Counted from the stretch's first letter, positions 31,577-40,546 are shown. The stretch is DNA of 64,000 bases from Lachnospiraceae bacterium C6A11 (GCA_000702245.1 JNKY01000016.1:1-64000); one strand, 5' to 3'. The notes: generated from the sequence alone by a model not told the origin. Program-made: numbers and translations.

Positions 31577-31786
31577 ATGGAGGGATTTTTGACAATTAAA
31601 GAGATTGCTGAAAGATGGAATATTACCGGTCGTCAGGTACAAAAAATGTGTTCCGAAAGGAAAATACCGGGAGCATCGAAGTTCGGAAATGCATGGGCGA
31701 TTCCGGAAAACGCTGAAAAGCCAGTTGATGGAAGAATCACTACTGGTGAATATGTTAATTGGAGAAAAATAGAAAGTACAAGATAG
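31577..31786 (+). CDS. small excisionase/MerR-type HTH protein under riboswitch control
   Basis: 69 residues from ATG 31577 (GAGG 9 nt upstream; the ATG at 31571 is too close). DNA-binding domain FLTIKEIAERWNITGRQVQKMCSERKIPGASKFGNAWAIPENAEKP, the AlpA/excisionase-like HTH_17 type. It could regulate genes or assist a recombinase elsewhere. Control by c-di-GMP is inferred from the upstream riboswitch. Confidence 0.85.
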   Translation: MEGFLTIKEIAERWNITGRQVQKMCSERKIPGASKFGNAWAIPENAEKPVDGRITTGEYVNWRKIESTR

Positions 31787-31836
31787 AGTGGGCTGTCAGC
31801 CCACCGAATAGAAATATGAATGAAAGGAGATAAACC

Positions 31837-32859
31837 ATGAAAGAGATAGTATTAGGTAAAACAGGAATAGTAACTCCGCAAAATGCATTTGGCGCTCTGC
31901 CTGTTCAGAGAGTTGATATGAAAATGGCTGTAAAACTTTTGAGAGGCGCTTACGAAGGCGGAATGAGATTCTTTGATACAGCAAGAGCTTATTCGGACAG
32001 CGAAGAAAAGCTTGGAGAAGCATTTGACGGAATGCGTGATAAGGTTTTCATCTCATCAAAGACTATGGCGAAAACTCCGAAAAAATTCTGGGAGGATCTG
32101 GAAACCACACTTAAAAATCTCAGAACAGATTATCTTGATATATACCAGTTCCACTGTGTTCTCCAATGCTTTAAACCGGGAGATGGAACCGGAATGTATG
32201 AAGCTATGCTTGAGGCCAAGAAGCAGGGAAAGGTAAGACATATCGGGATCACTGCGCACCTTATAAATGTAGCTGAAGAGATAGTTGAGAGCGGACTATA
32301 TGAGACAATTCAGTTTCCGTTCTGTTATCTGGCAACAGAGCGTGAGATAGCTCTCGTAAAGGCTGCAGAGAAAGCGGACATGGGCTTCCTTGCTATGAAG
32401 GGACTTTCCGGAGGACTGCTCACAAACAGCGAAGCTTGTATGGCATTTATGAGCCAGTATAATGTGCTTCCGCTCTGGGGAATCCAAAGAGAAGAAGAGC
32501 TTCGGCAATGGCTCGGTTTCTTTGATAGAGATGTTCAGATGACAGATGAGATAGCTCATTTTATTGAGGAAGACCGCAAGAGTCTTATGGGAGATTTCTG
32601 CCGTGGTTGTGGTTACTGTATGCCATGTACAGTGGGTATTCAGATCAATAACTGTGCAAGAATGTCACAGCTTATCAGACGTGCTCCTTCTGCGAATTTT
32701 CTTTCTGAGGAGTGGCAGGGACTTATGATGAAGATTGAGGAATGTGTCGACTGCGGACTCTGCAAGACAAGATGTCCATATAATCTCGATACGCCAAATC
32801 TGCTTAGGAAGAATCTGGCAGATTATAAAGATATACTTGCCGGAAAGGCTGAAATATAG
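31837..32859 (+). CDS. aldo/keto reductase with C-terminal 4Fe-4S clusters
   Basis: 340 residues. AKR barrel (RFFDTARAYSDSEEKLGEAF, IYQFHCVL). A C-terminal ferredoxin-like part carries FCRGCGYCMPC and ECVDCGLCKTRCPYNLDTP, typical of anaerobe AKRs that take electrons from ferredoxin. Full length. AAGGAG SD. Monocistronic in appearance. Confidence 0.92.
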   Translation: MKEIVLGKTGIVTPQNAFGALPVQRVDMKMAVKLLRGAYEGGMRFFDTARAYSDSEEKLGEAFDGMRDKVFISSKTMAKTPKKFWEDLETTLKNLRTDYLDIYQFHCVLQCFKPGDGTGMYEAMLEAKKQGKVRHIGITAHLINVAEEIVESGLYETIQFPFCYLATEREIALVKAAEKADMGFLAMKGLSGGLLTNSEACMAFMSQYNVLPLWGIQREEELRQWLGFFDRDVQMTDEIAHFIEEDRKSLMGDFCRGCGYCMPCTVGIQINNCARMSQLIRRAPSANFLSEEWQGLMMKIEECVDCGLCKTRCPYNLDTPNLLRKNLADYKDILAGKAEI

Positions 32860-32984
32860 AGAAGAGTAATTCCTTCTGAATGAACGAATGATGCAGCGAT
32901 TAATGTAACTGTTTGTTGCTCTTTTGTTGCTATATGTGGAGTATTCTGATAATAGTTGCGAATTTAAGCCTGAAGTGATGAAAA

Positions 32985-33027
32985 TAGTGTTTTAACAAAA
33001 AAAGCAAATGTTAAGGAGGGTACAAAA
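32985..33027 (+). promoter_or_regulatory. conserved 5' leader of Nif11 precursor 2
   Basis: The ~45 nt before the gene (ending AAGCAAATGTTAAGGAGGGTA) are very similar to 17475-17525 before precursor 1. This marks a duplicated unit or shared control. Confidence 0.6.
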
Positions 33028-33303
33028 ATGTCAGAAAACATGAGAAAGTTTTTGAAAGAGGTTGAAAACAATGCGGAGCTTAAGGCAAGGCTCAGCGCGC
33101 TTCCGGATGAAGAGGAGTCGAAGAAAAAAGTGGTCGAGATAGCTAAGGAGTACGGCTTTACTCTTACGGCAGAGGATTGTGAGGTAGGCAATGCGGAGAA
33201 TATTTCAGATGATGAGCTTGAAGCCGTTGCAGGAGGAAGCTGTTTATTTGGCGGGGTGGAGAATGGCTGCGGATGTATTTTCGCTGGCGTTGGAGGAGCC
33301 TAA
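33028..33303 (+). CDS. Nif11-type RiPP precursor peptide (copy 2)
   Basis: 91 residues. Nif11 leader (MSENMRKFLKEVENNAELKARLS..., VVEIAKEYGFTLTAEDCEV) ending ELEAVAGG. Core of ~21 residues SCLFGGVENGCGCIFAGVGGA with three Cys and a Ser. The radical SAM enzyme 86 bp downstream could install thioether (ranthipeptide/sactipeptide-like) bonds. No transporter or protease is adjacent. Between the two genes a short open frame (YWEKKNKELKLL...) may be a remnant. Confidence 0.88.
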   Translation: MSENMRKFLKEVENNAELKARLSALPDEEESKKKVVEIAKEYGFTLTAEDCEVGNAENISDDELEAVAGGSCLFGGVENGCGCIFAGVGGA

Positions 33304-33389
33304 TTAACAATTATTGGGAGAAAAAGAATAAAGAGCTTAAATTGCTGGAGTCGCATTTGACTAAAATGAAGGAGACAATAGTATAAATT

Positions 33390-34853
33390 ATGTATTATCG
33401 CTTAAAGGAAAAATATCTGCTGCGCGGGTGGGAGCTTTTGCCATACGCCATTGTGGACACCGAAAAGCATACAGCCTCCTTTTTTGACAGGAAGACCTTT
33501 GATGTGTTGTCATTATGTGAGGGGAATGCTGACTTTTCGCTTCCGCTGTTTCCGCAGGCTGTGAAGGATACAGTGGGTGTGCTTTTGGAAAAGGGCATTA
33601 TTGTGGAGTGCTCCGCGGGTGAGGGTATCACCGAAAAGCAAAAATATAAGAAGTATAACAACCGCTTTATGAGGCGTGCCCACTGGTCCATCACAGGGTG
33701 CTGCAATGCAAAGTGCAGGCATTGCTACATCTCCGGGGCTGAAAACCGGTACGGAGAGCTTTCCCACGAGGATGTGATGAAGATAGTGGACGGACTCGGC
33801 GAGCGTGGTGTTCTTTCGTGCTCGATCACCGGAGGAGATCCGCTTGTCAGAAGGGACTTCTGGGACATCATCGATGGACTTTTGAAGTGGGATATCGATG
33901 TTTCAGTGATCTACACAAACGGAATTCTGGTGAACGACAAACTGCTGGATGGTCTGGAGGAGCGCGGCATCCATCCTGAATTCAACATGAGCTTTGACGG
34001 GCTTGGACATCATGACTGGCTGCGAGGATTTGAAGGCGCCGAAAAAGCAGTAAAGAGAGCCTTTGAGCTGTGTCAGAAAAGAGGTTTTCCGACCGGAGCC
34101 GAGATGTGCTTATGGAAGGATAATGTGCATTCACTCCGCGACAGTGTGAATTATCTTGCTTCTGTCGGCTGCAGAAGTCTAAAGGTAAACCCTGTTGGAG
34201 ACACCGGTGCATGGAAAGAAGGCGGATATCAGAAGGATCACGGTCTTTCCTTTGATGAGACCTACCAGGTATATTTTGATTATATTGACGACTTTTACCG
34301 TGACCAGCCTGAAATCAGCCTGCAGTTAGGAGGCTTCTTTATGGGCTATGGGAAGGAGCCTGATCATTATTCCATACCTGTGGTTCATACGGTAAGTGAT
34401 CCCGCAAGGGTCTGCGTGTGCGCTCATGCGCGAAATACGATGTACATCTCTGCAGAGGGGCGTGCGCTTACCTGTATGCCGATTTCAAACAATGATGAGT
34501 TCCAGAAGGACTACCCTCTGATTCAGGAAATCGGTGTAAAGGACTGCTTAAATGATTCAAAGTATATGGAACTTGTGAATACCAGAACGGACAAGGTGCT
34601 TGCGCACAACGAAAAGTGCAGCATCTGCAGGTATAAGAATCTGTGCCTGGGCGGTTGCCGTGCGGCCGGTCTGTTATGTCATCCGGGTGATATTCTGGCA
34701 CCTGATGAGGCAACCTGCAAGGTGTTTACCGAAGGCTGGGCAGAAAAGATCATAAAAAAGATGGAAAAGCTTCGCCCAGGATCAAAATGTGTTGAACTGG
34801 AACGCTTAAGGAACATGGGACGCGAAGGTGAGCTTATTGATAAGCGTTGGTGA
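33390..34853 (+). CDS. radical SAM/SPASM RiPP maturase
   Basis: 487 residues. N-terminal ~85 residues look like a PqqD/RRE-type leader-binding domain. Radical SAM site HWSITGCCNAKCRHCYISG (CxxxCxxC, ~110) and SITGGDPLVRRDF. SPASM-type auxiliary cluster ligands lie around CVCAHARNTMYISAEGRALTCMPIS and KCSICRYKNLCLGGCRAAGLLC. Acts on the adjacent Nif11 peptide by context. The SD is loose (AAGGAG ~14 nt upstream). Confidence 0.92.
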   Translation: MYYRLKEKYLLRGWELLPYAIVDTEKHTASFFDRKTFDVLSLCEGNADFSLPLFPQAVKDTVGVLLEKGIIVECSAGEGITEKQKYKKYNNRFMRRAHWSITGCCNAKCRHCYISGAENRYGELSHEDVMKIVDGLGERGVLSCSITGGDPLVRRDFWDIIDGLLKWDIDVSVIYTNGILVNDKLLDGLEERGIHPEFNMSFDGLGHHDWLRGFEGAEKAVKRAFELCQKRGFPTGAEMCLWKDNVHSLRDSVNYLASVGCRSLKVNPVGDTGAWKEGGYQKDHGLSFDETYQVYFDYIDDFYRDQPEISLQLGGFFMGYGKEPDHYSIPVVHTVSDPARVCVCAHARNTMYISAEGRALTCMPISNNDEFQKDYPLIQEIGVKDCLNDSKYMELVNTRTDKVLAHNEKCSICRYKNLCLGGCRAAGLLCHPGDILAPDEATCKVFTEGWAEKIIKKMEKLRPGSKCVELERLRNMGREGELIDKRW

Positions 34854-34924
34854 TAATTTATGCCATTATGTATGACATAGATTTTTATTGAAATAACACT
34901 TGATCAGTGGTATATTATTTTTAA

Positions 34925-35004
34925 GTTTCCGCATATTATGATGCATAAAAAGCACTATAATCTGCGGAAACACCATAAAAATGATATGTTTCCGCAGATT
35001 ATAG
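34925..35004. repeat. three copies of a GTTTCCGCA-type repeat upstream of the ATPase
   Basis: GTTTCCGCATATTATG (34925-34940, plus), CTATAATCTGCGGAAAC (34955-34971, minus) and GTTTCCGCAGATTATAG (34988-35004, plus). The first two form an inverted repeat; the third lies 12 bp before the start codon. They resemble an operator or iteron set. Confidence 0.8.
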
Positions 35005-35016
35005 CGAGGTTTTGAC

Positions 35017-36435
35017 ATGAACGTAATTGGAAGAGTAAAAGAATTAGATGAGATTGAGCAGTGTGTATCGTCAGGTAGACCGGAGTTTATGGTCGTTTAT
35101 GGTAGGCGCCGAGTAGGAAAAACATTCCTGATAAAAGAGTATTTCAACAATCGTTTTTCTTTTTATGCAACAGGACTGCTGAATGGTAAGACTAAAAGCC
35201 AGTTAAAGATATTTAAAGAATCCTTAATTGAATATGGTGATGAGGAGAAAGCTATACCAAAGGACTGGTTCGAGGCGTTCAGAAGACTGAGAAAGGTGTT
35301 GGAAGCGCCGACAGTGTGCAGGGATGTCGCTAGTGGACGAAGAGTTATATTTCTTGATGAGGTTCCATGGATGGATACTGCCAGATCGGATTTTAAAGCG
35401 GCACTTGATTATTTTTGGAACAGCTGGGCGTCTTCTCAAAAGGATTTACTGCTGATCGTGTGTGGTTCGGCAACATCGTGGATCATTAATAATATTCTCT
35501 TTGATAAAGGTGGTTTTTACAATAGGATCACCAGACAACTGAATATTAAGCCTTTTTCTCTTGGGGAATGCGCAGAGTATTTTCAAAGCTACGGATTTAC
35601 CTTTACTAAAAAACAGGTGATAGATTGTTATATGGTTTTTGGCGGAATACCATATTATTTTAACTTGTTTGATAAAAGGCTCAGCCTGGTGCAGAATATA
35701 AACAATCTTGTTATTGATCCTCAGGGGCAGCTACATTATGAGTATGAACATCTTTTTAGCTCTTTATTTAAGAACGCAGCAACACATGTAAAGATAATAT
35801 CAGTAATTGCAGAACAAAAATGGGGAGTGCAAAGGACGGATATAGTCGATAAAACCGGTATTTCGGATGGTGAGGGTCTTACAAGAGCATTGAGAGAACT
35901 GGAACAATGCGGTTTTATCAGAAAATATAAGAATATGACAAGCAAAATAAAAGGATCCTTTTTCCAGGTTGTTGATCCATTTGTACTATTTTCACATTAT
36001 TATCTGCAGGATGATAAGCTGACGGATTGGCTGAAGTTTTATAAATCGGCGGCCTTTTATGCCTGGAGAGGTAATGCCTTTGAAATAGTGGCGCTATGTC
36101 ATATTCAGCAAATAAAAAAATGCTTAGGCATTTCAGGTGTTTCCAGTGAGGAGTATTCATGGAAGAGTATTCAGAAGAATAATGGGGCGCAGATAGATCT
36201 GATCATTGATAGAAGAGATGATGTAATGAATATCTGCGAGATGAAGTATTCAGACGATGAATATGTTATTGATTCGGAATACGAAAAAGAGATTATTCAT
36301 AAGGTCGAGCTGTTTAGGAAGGAAGTTGAACCGGAGAAGGCGTTACATGTGACTCTTGTTACGGTTAGCGGATTAAAGAAAAACGAACATTCTGATGTTG
36401 TGTTAAATATCATTAAGGGTGAGGATCTGTTTTGA
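35017..36435 (+). CDS. AAA family ATPase with C-terminal DUF234 nuclease-like domain
   Basis: 472 residues. Walker A VYGRRRVGKTFLIKEYF (~28-45), Walker B RRVIFLDEVPW, CGSATSWI sensor, a winged helix (~265-320). The C-terminal DUF234 has a PD-(D/E)XK-like GAQIDLIIDRRDDVMNICEMKYSD. Archaeal/bacterial ATPases of this type are common solitary mobile-like genes; function is unproven. Repeats 34925-35004 probably bind a regulator, perhaps the protein itself. Confidence 0.9.
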   Translation: MNVIGRVKELDEIEQCVSSGRPEFMVVYGRRRVGKTFLIKEYFNNRFSFYATGLLNGKTKSQLKIFKESLIEYGDEEKAIPKDWFEAFRRLRKVLEAPTVCRDVASGRRVIFLDEVPWMDTARSDFKAALDYFWNSWASSQKDLLLIVCGSATSWIINNILFDKGGFYNRITRQLNIKPFSLGECAEYFQSYGFTFTKKQVIDCYMVFGGIPYYFNLFDKRLSLVQNINNLVIDPQGQLHYEYEHLFSSLFKNAATHVKIISVIAEQKWGVQRTDIVDKTGISDGEGLTRALRELEQCGFIRKYKNMTSKIKGSFFQVVDPFVLFSHYYLQDDKLTDWLKFYKSAAFYAWRGNAFEIVALCHIQQIKKCLGISGVSSEEYSWKSIQKNNGAQIDLIIDRRDDVMNICEMKYSDDEYVIDSEYEKEIIHKVELFRKEVEPEKALHVTLVTVSGLKKNEHSDVVLNIIKGEDLF

Positions 36436-36445
36436 GCGTTCAAAG

Positions 36446-36476
36446 AAAGGACTTCCACAAGATGGAAGTCCTTTTT
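36446..36476. terminator. terminator after the ATPase gene
   Basis: AAAGGACTTCCA-CAAGA-TGGAAGTCCTTTTT. Confidence 0.88.
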
Positions 36477-36513
36477 ATATCATTTTCTGCCACTATTTGT
36501 CCTATTCCCTACG

Positions 36514-36750
36514 CTAATCAGAAATATATTCCAGCAGCATTTCAGGGACATACTGATAGTGATGGCTGTTGTAAATCTTCACTTCATATGAAGCTATGCC
36601 ATAATTATTTAATCTGTCCTTGAGGTGTTCTACGCCTTCCAGAGTTGAATCGTTATCGCCGTAGTACTCTTTATAATCCTGATCCTCCTGATCACCGGCA
36701 GTTATCAGCGTCATGGATACTATAACACGTTTAATTATTTTTGGTTTCAT
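36514..36750 (-). CDS. small hypothetical protein
   Basis: 78 residues from ATG 36750, which is 8 nt after GGAG; an ATG at 36756 is too close to it. MKPKIIKRVIVSMTLITAGDQEDQDYKEYYG..., ending with VKIYNSHHYQYVPEMLLEY. Soluble. Followed on the same strand by nothing; the kinase remnant lies upstream. No family recognised. Confidence 0.5.
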   Translation of the reverse strand: MKPKIIKRVIVSMTLITAGDQEDQDYKEYYGDNDSTLEGVEHLKDRLNNYGIASYEVKIYNSHHYQYVPEMLLEYISD

Positions 36751-36825
36751 TTTCATCTCTCCTTTTTGTTTTATACTCTGATAGTACAAAACCTATAAGG
36801 ATTGCAAATGAAATGAATGTGTATT

Positions 36826-37135
36826 TTATATGGAGTTGAACCTGATCACAGCAAGAACGTCATCCCCGCTATTAGACAGCAGGCATTCGCCATTTTGTTT
36901 TTCAACGATGAGCTTTGCGGTATAAAGCCCCAGACCGCTGCCACCGTTGTTACGGCTTCTTGAAGCATCACTTCTGTAAAATGGTTCGAAAAGATGTGCC
37001 AGATCCTTCTCATTGATATGCGCCTTAGAATTGCGGATCTCAGAAACGACCTTATCTTTGTCCTTATAAACATGGATCGATATCTCGGAACTATCCGGAG
37101 AATAAAATACTGCATTAGATAAGTATTTTCTTCAT
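36826..37135 (-). pseudogene. remnant of a two-component pair: response-regulator stub joined to kinase C-terminus
   Basis: An open minus-strand frame from 37131 to 36826 is the HATPase end of a sensor kinase: YLSNAVFYSPDSSEISI (N box), DLAHLFEPFYRSDASR, NNGGSGLGLYTAKLIVEKQNG (G2 box). It begins exactly at the N box with no start codon. In another frame ATGAAGAAAATACTTATC (MKKILI, the usual opening of response regulators) starts at 37135 and overlaps it. I infer a deletion that joined the start of the regulator to the end of the kinase. Confidence 0.65.
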
Positions 37136-37265
37136 ATGATCATACCCTATATTACTTCCAAATATATAATTCTACGGTGTCAACGGCTCAAAAATCATTT
37201 CCAATTATAGCTTATTCAGGGGGTAAAGTAAATGATTGGGGTGAACATGACGCAACACTATTTTA

Positions 37266-37294
37266 TTGTGATTATGCGCGATTTTTGGTATAAT
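37266..37294 (+). promoter_or_regulatory. promoter
   Basis: TTGTGA (37266-37271), 17 nt, TATAAT (37289-37294), upstream of the membrane protein gene at 37380. Confidence 0.75.
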
Positions 37295-37379
37295 AACACA
37301 TGGGGAAACAAGTATTTTTTTGGGGGTAAACCATTATGCGAAGATGGGGAAATAATGTGGATCTAAGGAGGGTACAGTT

Positions 37380-37802
37380 ATGAAGAAGAAAAACAGAACG
37401 CCGATGCAGATGTTCAGTTCATTCAGCTGGGTATATGTTGTGGCAGCAGCTTTTTATGGTGTGGGTGCCATAGTGTGTAATGTCATTCCGGGCTTTGCGG
37501 ATGAGCTTAAGAAGCGTTTTACGGATGATAATCCGATGCTTGTTTTCAATGGAACGGCGATATGTACTATACTTATATATTTATGGTATTTCTGGCTTGC
37601 AAGAAGAATAGTAAACGGCAAGAGCAAGGGCCAGTTATATATGGTTCTGCTGATAATTGGTGTAGTTGGCAAGATATTATCTATGATCCTTTCAAAATCA
37701 GCAGCGTCTGTTACATCATTTGACTTCATTATTGATGCATTTGGATTATATTACTATTACAAGGTAAGGAAGGCAGAAGACGGAAATACCGAAAATGCTT
37801 AG
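37380..37802 (+). CDS. membrane protein of unknown function
   Basis: 140 residues with about four membrane segments (VYVVAAAFYGVGAIVC, GTAICTILIYLWYFWL, LYMVLLIIGVVGKILSMIL, FIIDAFGLYYYY). Strong AAGGAGGGT SD. Own promoter and terminator, so a single-gene unit. No family recognised. Confidence 0.7.
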   Translation: MKKKNRTPMQMFSSFSWVYVVAAAFYGVGAIVCNVIPGFADELKKRFTDDNPMLVFNGTAICTILIYLWYFWLARRIVNGKSKGQLYMVLLIIGVVGKILSMILSKSAASVTSFDFIIDAFGLYYYYKVRKAEDGNTENA

Positions 37803-37815
37803 GGAGCTTTAAATC

Positions 37816-37858
37816 TTAGGGAACTTTTGGCGGCTTGAAATGTTAGAAAGTTCCCTAA
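37816..37858 (+). terminator. terminator
   Basis: TTAGGGAACTTT pairs perfectly with AAAGTTCCCTAA. Confidence 0.75.
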
Positions 37859-37963
37859 AATTATGCAAAGGTCAAGATCAAAAATACAAAGTATTAACCA
37901 TTCACTTCTGTGAATGTGAGGAAGAATAGACTTGAAATGGTTAGATGAGATAAAGGAGATGTT

Positions 37964-38566
37964 ATGAAAGTATTAGTTGTATATTGTCACCCAAGTAAAA
38001 ACAGTTTTACGCATACGATAAAGGAGTCCTTTATACGAGGGCTCGAGGATGCAGGCCACTCTTATGAGGTCTCTGATTTGTATGCACAGGGTTTTAATCC
38101 GGTCATGTCAGAAAGTGAATACATTAGAGAAGGATTTTATCGATTAGAAGATCCTGTAGAGAAAGACATTCTTAATGAACAGGCGAAGATTAATTCGGCC
38201 GACATTGTTGTATTTATTTATCCTGATTTTTGGACGGCTTCTCCGGCTATGCTCGAGGGATGGTTCCAGAGGGTATGGACATATGGTTTTGCCTACGGAG
38301 ATAAAACTTCGATGAAAACTTTGGAAAAAGCCATGTTTCTTATTACAATGGGAGGCTCATTAAAGGACGATATCAGGTTGCAGCAACTTGAAGCTATGAA
38401 GACTGTAATGGTTGGTGACCGAATTCGTAACAGGGCAAAGAAATGCGAAGTATATGCCTTTGACGAAATGACCAGAGGCTATGGCAATGGTATACATAGA
38501 GAAGAAAGAATCGAAACATTTTCGCAAAGGGCTTATGATTTGGCGAAAGGATTACACAGTGTTTAA
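37964..38566 (+). CDS. NAD(P)H dehydrogenase (quinone) family, flavodoxin-like fold
   Basis: 200 residues. Flavodoxin_2 start MKVLVVYCHPSKNSFTHTI, FIYPDFWTASPAMLEGWFQRVWTYGFAY (KefF/MdaB-like). Two-electron reduction of quinones with FMN/FAD is expected. AAGGAG SD. Confidence 0.88.
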   Translation: MKVLVVYCHPSKNSFTHTIKESFIRGLEDAGHSYEVSDLYAQGFNPVMSESEYIREGFYRLEDPVEKDILNEQAKINSADIVVFIYPDFWTASPAMLEGWFQRVWTYGFAYGDKTSMKTLEKAMFLITMGGSLKDDIRLQQLEAMKTVMVGDRIRNRAKKCEVYAFDEMTRGYGNGIHREERIETFSQRAYDLAKGLHSV

Positions 38567-38608
38567 AATATGCTAAATCTTGCTTGGAAGAATTGGGATT
38601 AAACGATT

Positions 38609-39238
38609 ATGATCAACAGAAATGATATGCTTGAACTCACCAGGCGCATGACTCCGGCGCGTAACTGCTTTGCAAGAGTCGCAGGAGCCTACATGGATGA
38701 GGATGGCTACGATGAAGGTACATTTAATATACATTTTGGGAAGCTGAAGCAGGCAGAGGTTAAGAGGAACCTTGAACTTGCCAAGGCTATACCGTTTGCA
38801 AAAACAAATGAACAGCTGAAAGAATACAGGTTTCCGAAGGGCGAGGGCCGGAAGGAGAGTATGTGGCAGCTTCTGCTTGCTATGAAAAATAGTGGGCTGA
38901 AGGACGATGGCCTGCTTAGTATTTTCTATGAGATAGTTGGCGAGAGTTACAATACGGTTGATGAATTCAGTATCTTCCTGTTCTACGGATCCTACGATGT
39001 GCCGACCAAAGGTACCGATGGTGAATGGATCGAGGGCTCGGAAGAAGTGTATGACTTTATAGTATGCGCTATTTCTCCGCTGGAAGGTGAATACGAGCCG
39101 GGCAAGCCGGAGTTTGGATTTCTGTTTCCTGCCTTTGTCGACAGAAGCAGTGACAGTAGTGTGATCGATATATTTAATGCAGATCCGGATAATGTGCAGA
39201 CTGATCTGATGGAGAAAATACTTGGCGTGCGGGTATAA
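38609..39238 (+). CDS. DUF4317 family protein, C-terminally truncated
   Basis: 209 residues beginning INRNDMLELTRRMTPARNCFARVAGAYMDEDGYDEGTFNIHFGKL, a DUF4317 start. These proteins usually approach 400 residues, so about half is missing. The stop is immediately followed by the tail of an EndA-like nuclease, marking a deletion junction near 39236. Function of DUF4317 is unknown. Confidence 0.65.
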   Translation: MINRNDMLELTRRMTPARNCFARVAGAYMDEDGYDEGTFNIHFGKLKQAEVKRNLELAKAIPFAKTNEQLKEYRFPKGEGRKESMWQLLLAMKNSGLKDDGLLSIFYEIVGESYNTVDEFSIFLFYGSYDVPTKGTDGEWIEGSEEVYDFIVCAISPLEGEYEPGKPEFGFLFPAFVDRSSDSSVIDIFNADPDNVQTDLMEKILGVRV

Positions 39239-39639
39239 AGCGCGTTGAGTGGGTGGAAATAGAAGGCTGGTCGGTTGAAGATAACGGCGCCGGAATATGC
39301 TTTAATGTATTTTGCTATAATGTGCAGCCGTATATTGATATCGATTACTTGACAGGGGACAGCAGCGTAAGCGCAGATGCTCCTTCGACAGTTGTATTTG
39401 ATGATACTGAGACTACGACGGAATATGTTGTGGTTGACAGAGATACCACCACTGAAGCGACGAACGAGAAGAAAGAAGTTGACTACATAGTAAATACAAA
39501 CTCGAGGAAGATTCATCTGCCAACCTGCTCTAGTGTGGATGATATGGCCGAGCACAATAAGTGGTATTATGTTGGAGCGCTGGATGATCTAAAAGAACAG
39601 GGATATACGCCTTGCAAGAGGTGTTTGAAAGGATATTAG
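39238..39639 (+). pseudogene. 3' tail of an EndA-type nuclease with Ada-like zinc domain
   Basis: Open frame without a start, reading VEIEGWSVEDNGAGICFNVFCYNVQP, which matches the end of the intact nuclease at 6162 (EAYSIEDNGEGICFCVYCYNVQP). It continues with a Thr-rich linker and a small Cys domain (NTNSRKIHLPTCSSV ... QGYTPCKRCLKGY) seen at the C-terminus of several secreted nucleases. The catalytic His region is gone. A GTG at 39253 could start translation of a fragment. Confidence 0.7.
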
Positions 39640-39676
39640 GGGTTATATATTAAAACTAAGCAAAGGAGGAAAGCAG

Positions 39677-40138
39677 ATGAAGACACTTATAGCTTATTTT
39701 TCAGTTGGAGGAAGAACGAAGAAGGTTGCAAATGCAATTAAAAAGGTAACTGAGGGCGAACTGTTTGAGGTGGTTCCGGTTGAGCCTTATTCGGAGGGCG
39801 ATATTAAATGGATGAATCCGCTTGCCAGGTGTAATAAGGAGAAGATTGGCAAGAAGGATGTCCCTGTGGCTGGTAAGATAGAGAATTTTGAAGCGTACGA
39901 TACAGTGTATATCGGATTCCCTATATGGTATTATGGGGCACCTAATGTGATAAATACATTCTGTAAAGATTATGACTGGACCGGAAAGAAAGTGTATTTA
40001 TTTGCAACATCCGGAGGAAGCGAAATAGGGAAAACTGCTGAGAAGCTGCAACCGTATATTAAAGGCGCGAAGATAATAGATGCTAAGGTGATCACCGGGA
40101 AGGATGAGCTGCTAGCGTGGATAGGTTCGCATAATTAG
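39677..40138 (+). CDS. flavodoxin
   Basis: 153 residues. MKTLIAYFSVGGRTKKVANAI is the FMN phosphate loop; VYIGFPIWYYGAPNVINTF and LFATSGGSEIGKT complete the pattern of flavodoxin_4-type proteins. Strong AAAGGAGGAAAGC SD. Electron carrier or small reductase. Confidence 0.9.
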   Translation: MKTLIAYFSVGGRTKKVANAIKKVTEGELFEVVPVEPYSEGDIKWMNPLARCNKEKIGKKDVPVAGKIENFEAYDTVYIGFPIWYYGAPNVINTFCKDYDWTGKKVYLFATSGGSEIGKTAEKLQPYIKGAKIIDAKVITGKDELLAWIGSHN

Positions 40139-40324
40139 CAAAATGGTTACTTGGAAGAATTGGGATTAGTATGGAGAAAACGTATGCATGTTGAATTACC
40201 CGGAAGGTAATCTGGCCCTCAACTCAAGCTCAGCTTGAATAAATATTTCTGATCTCTATCCATCCTTGCTGAACATTTCTCGTTTTCTTTTGTATGATGG
40301 AAATACAGAAGGAGGCGATGAATT

Positions 40325-40546
40325 ATGACAGAAAAGGAATTAATAACAACACATATCAGAGAGATATCGAGGGAAGAAGTTATCAGATGCGTGAATGGGC
40401 AGGAGTGCAGCTTACACCCTCCTGATCTCGGGCTGGAAATCGACTCATGGGATCAGGCGTTTATGGAAAGTATTTTCTACTATATTGAGAAGGACTTGAA
40501 ACTGTTTGGAGTGACGGATTTTCACAAAACAGGACGAATGGATTGA
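40325..40546 (+). CDS. small hypothetical protein upstream of the HTH-HD gene
   Basis: 73 residues, AGGAGG SD. Ends 14 bp before the next start. Acidic helical sequence (EIDSWDQAFMESIFYYIEKDLKLFGV). Likely cotranscribed with the HTH-HD protein; function unknown. Confidence 0.6.
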   Translation: MTEKELITTHIREISREEVIRCVNGQECSLHPPDLGLEIDSWDQAFMESIFYYIEKDLKLFGVTDFHKTGRMD

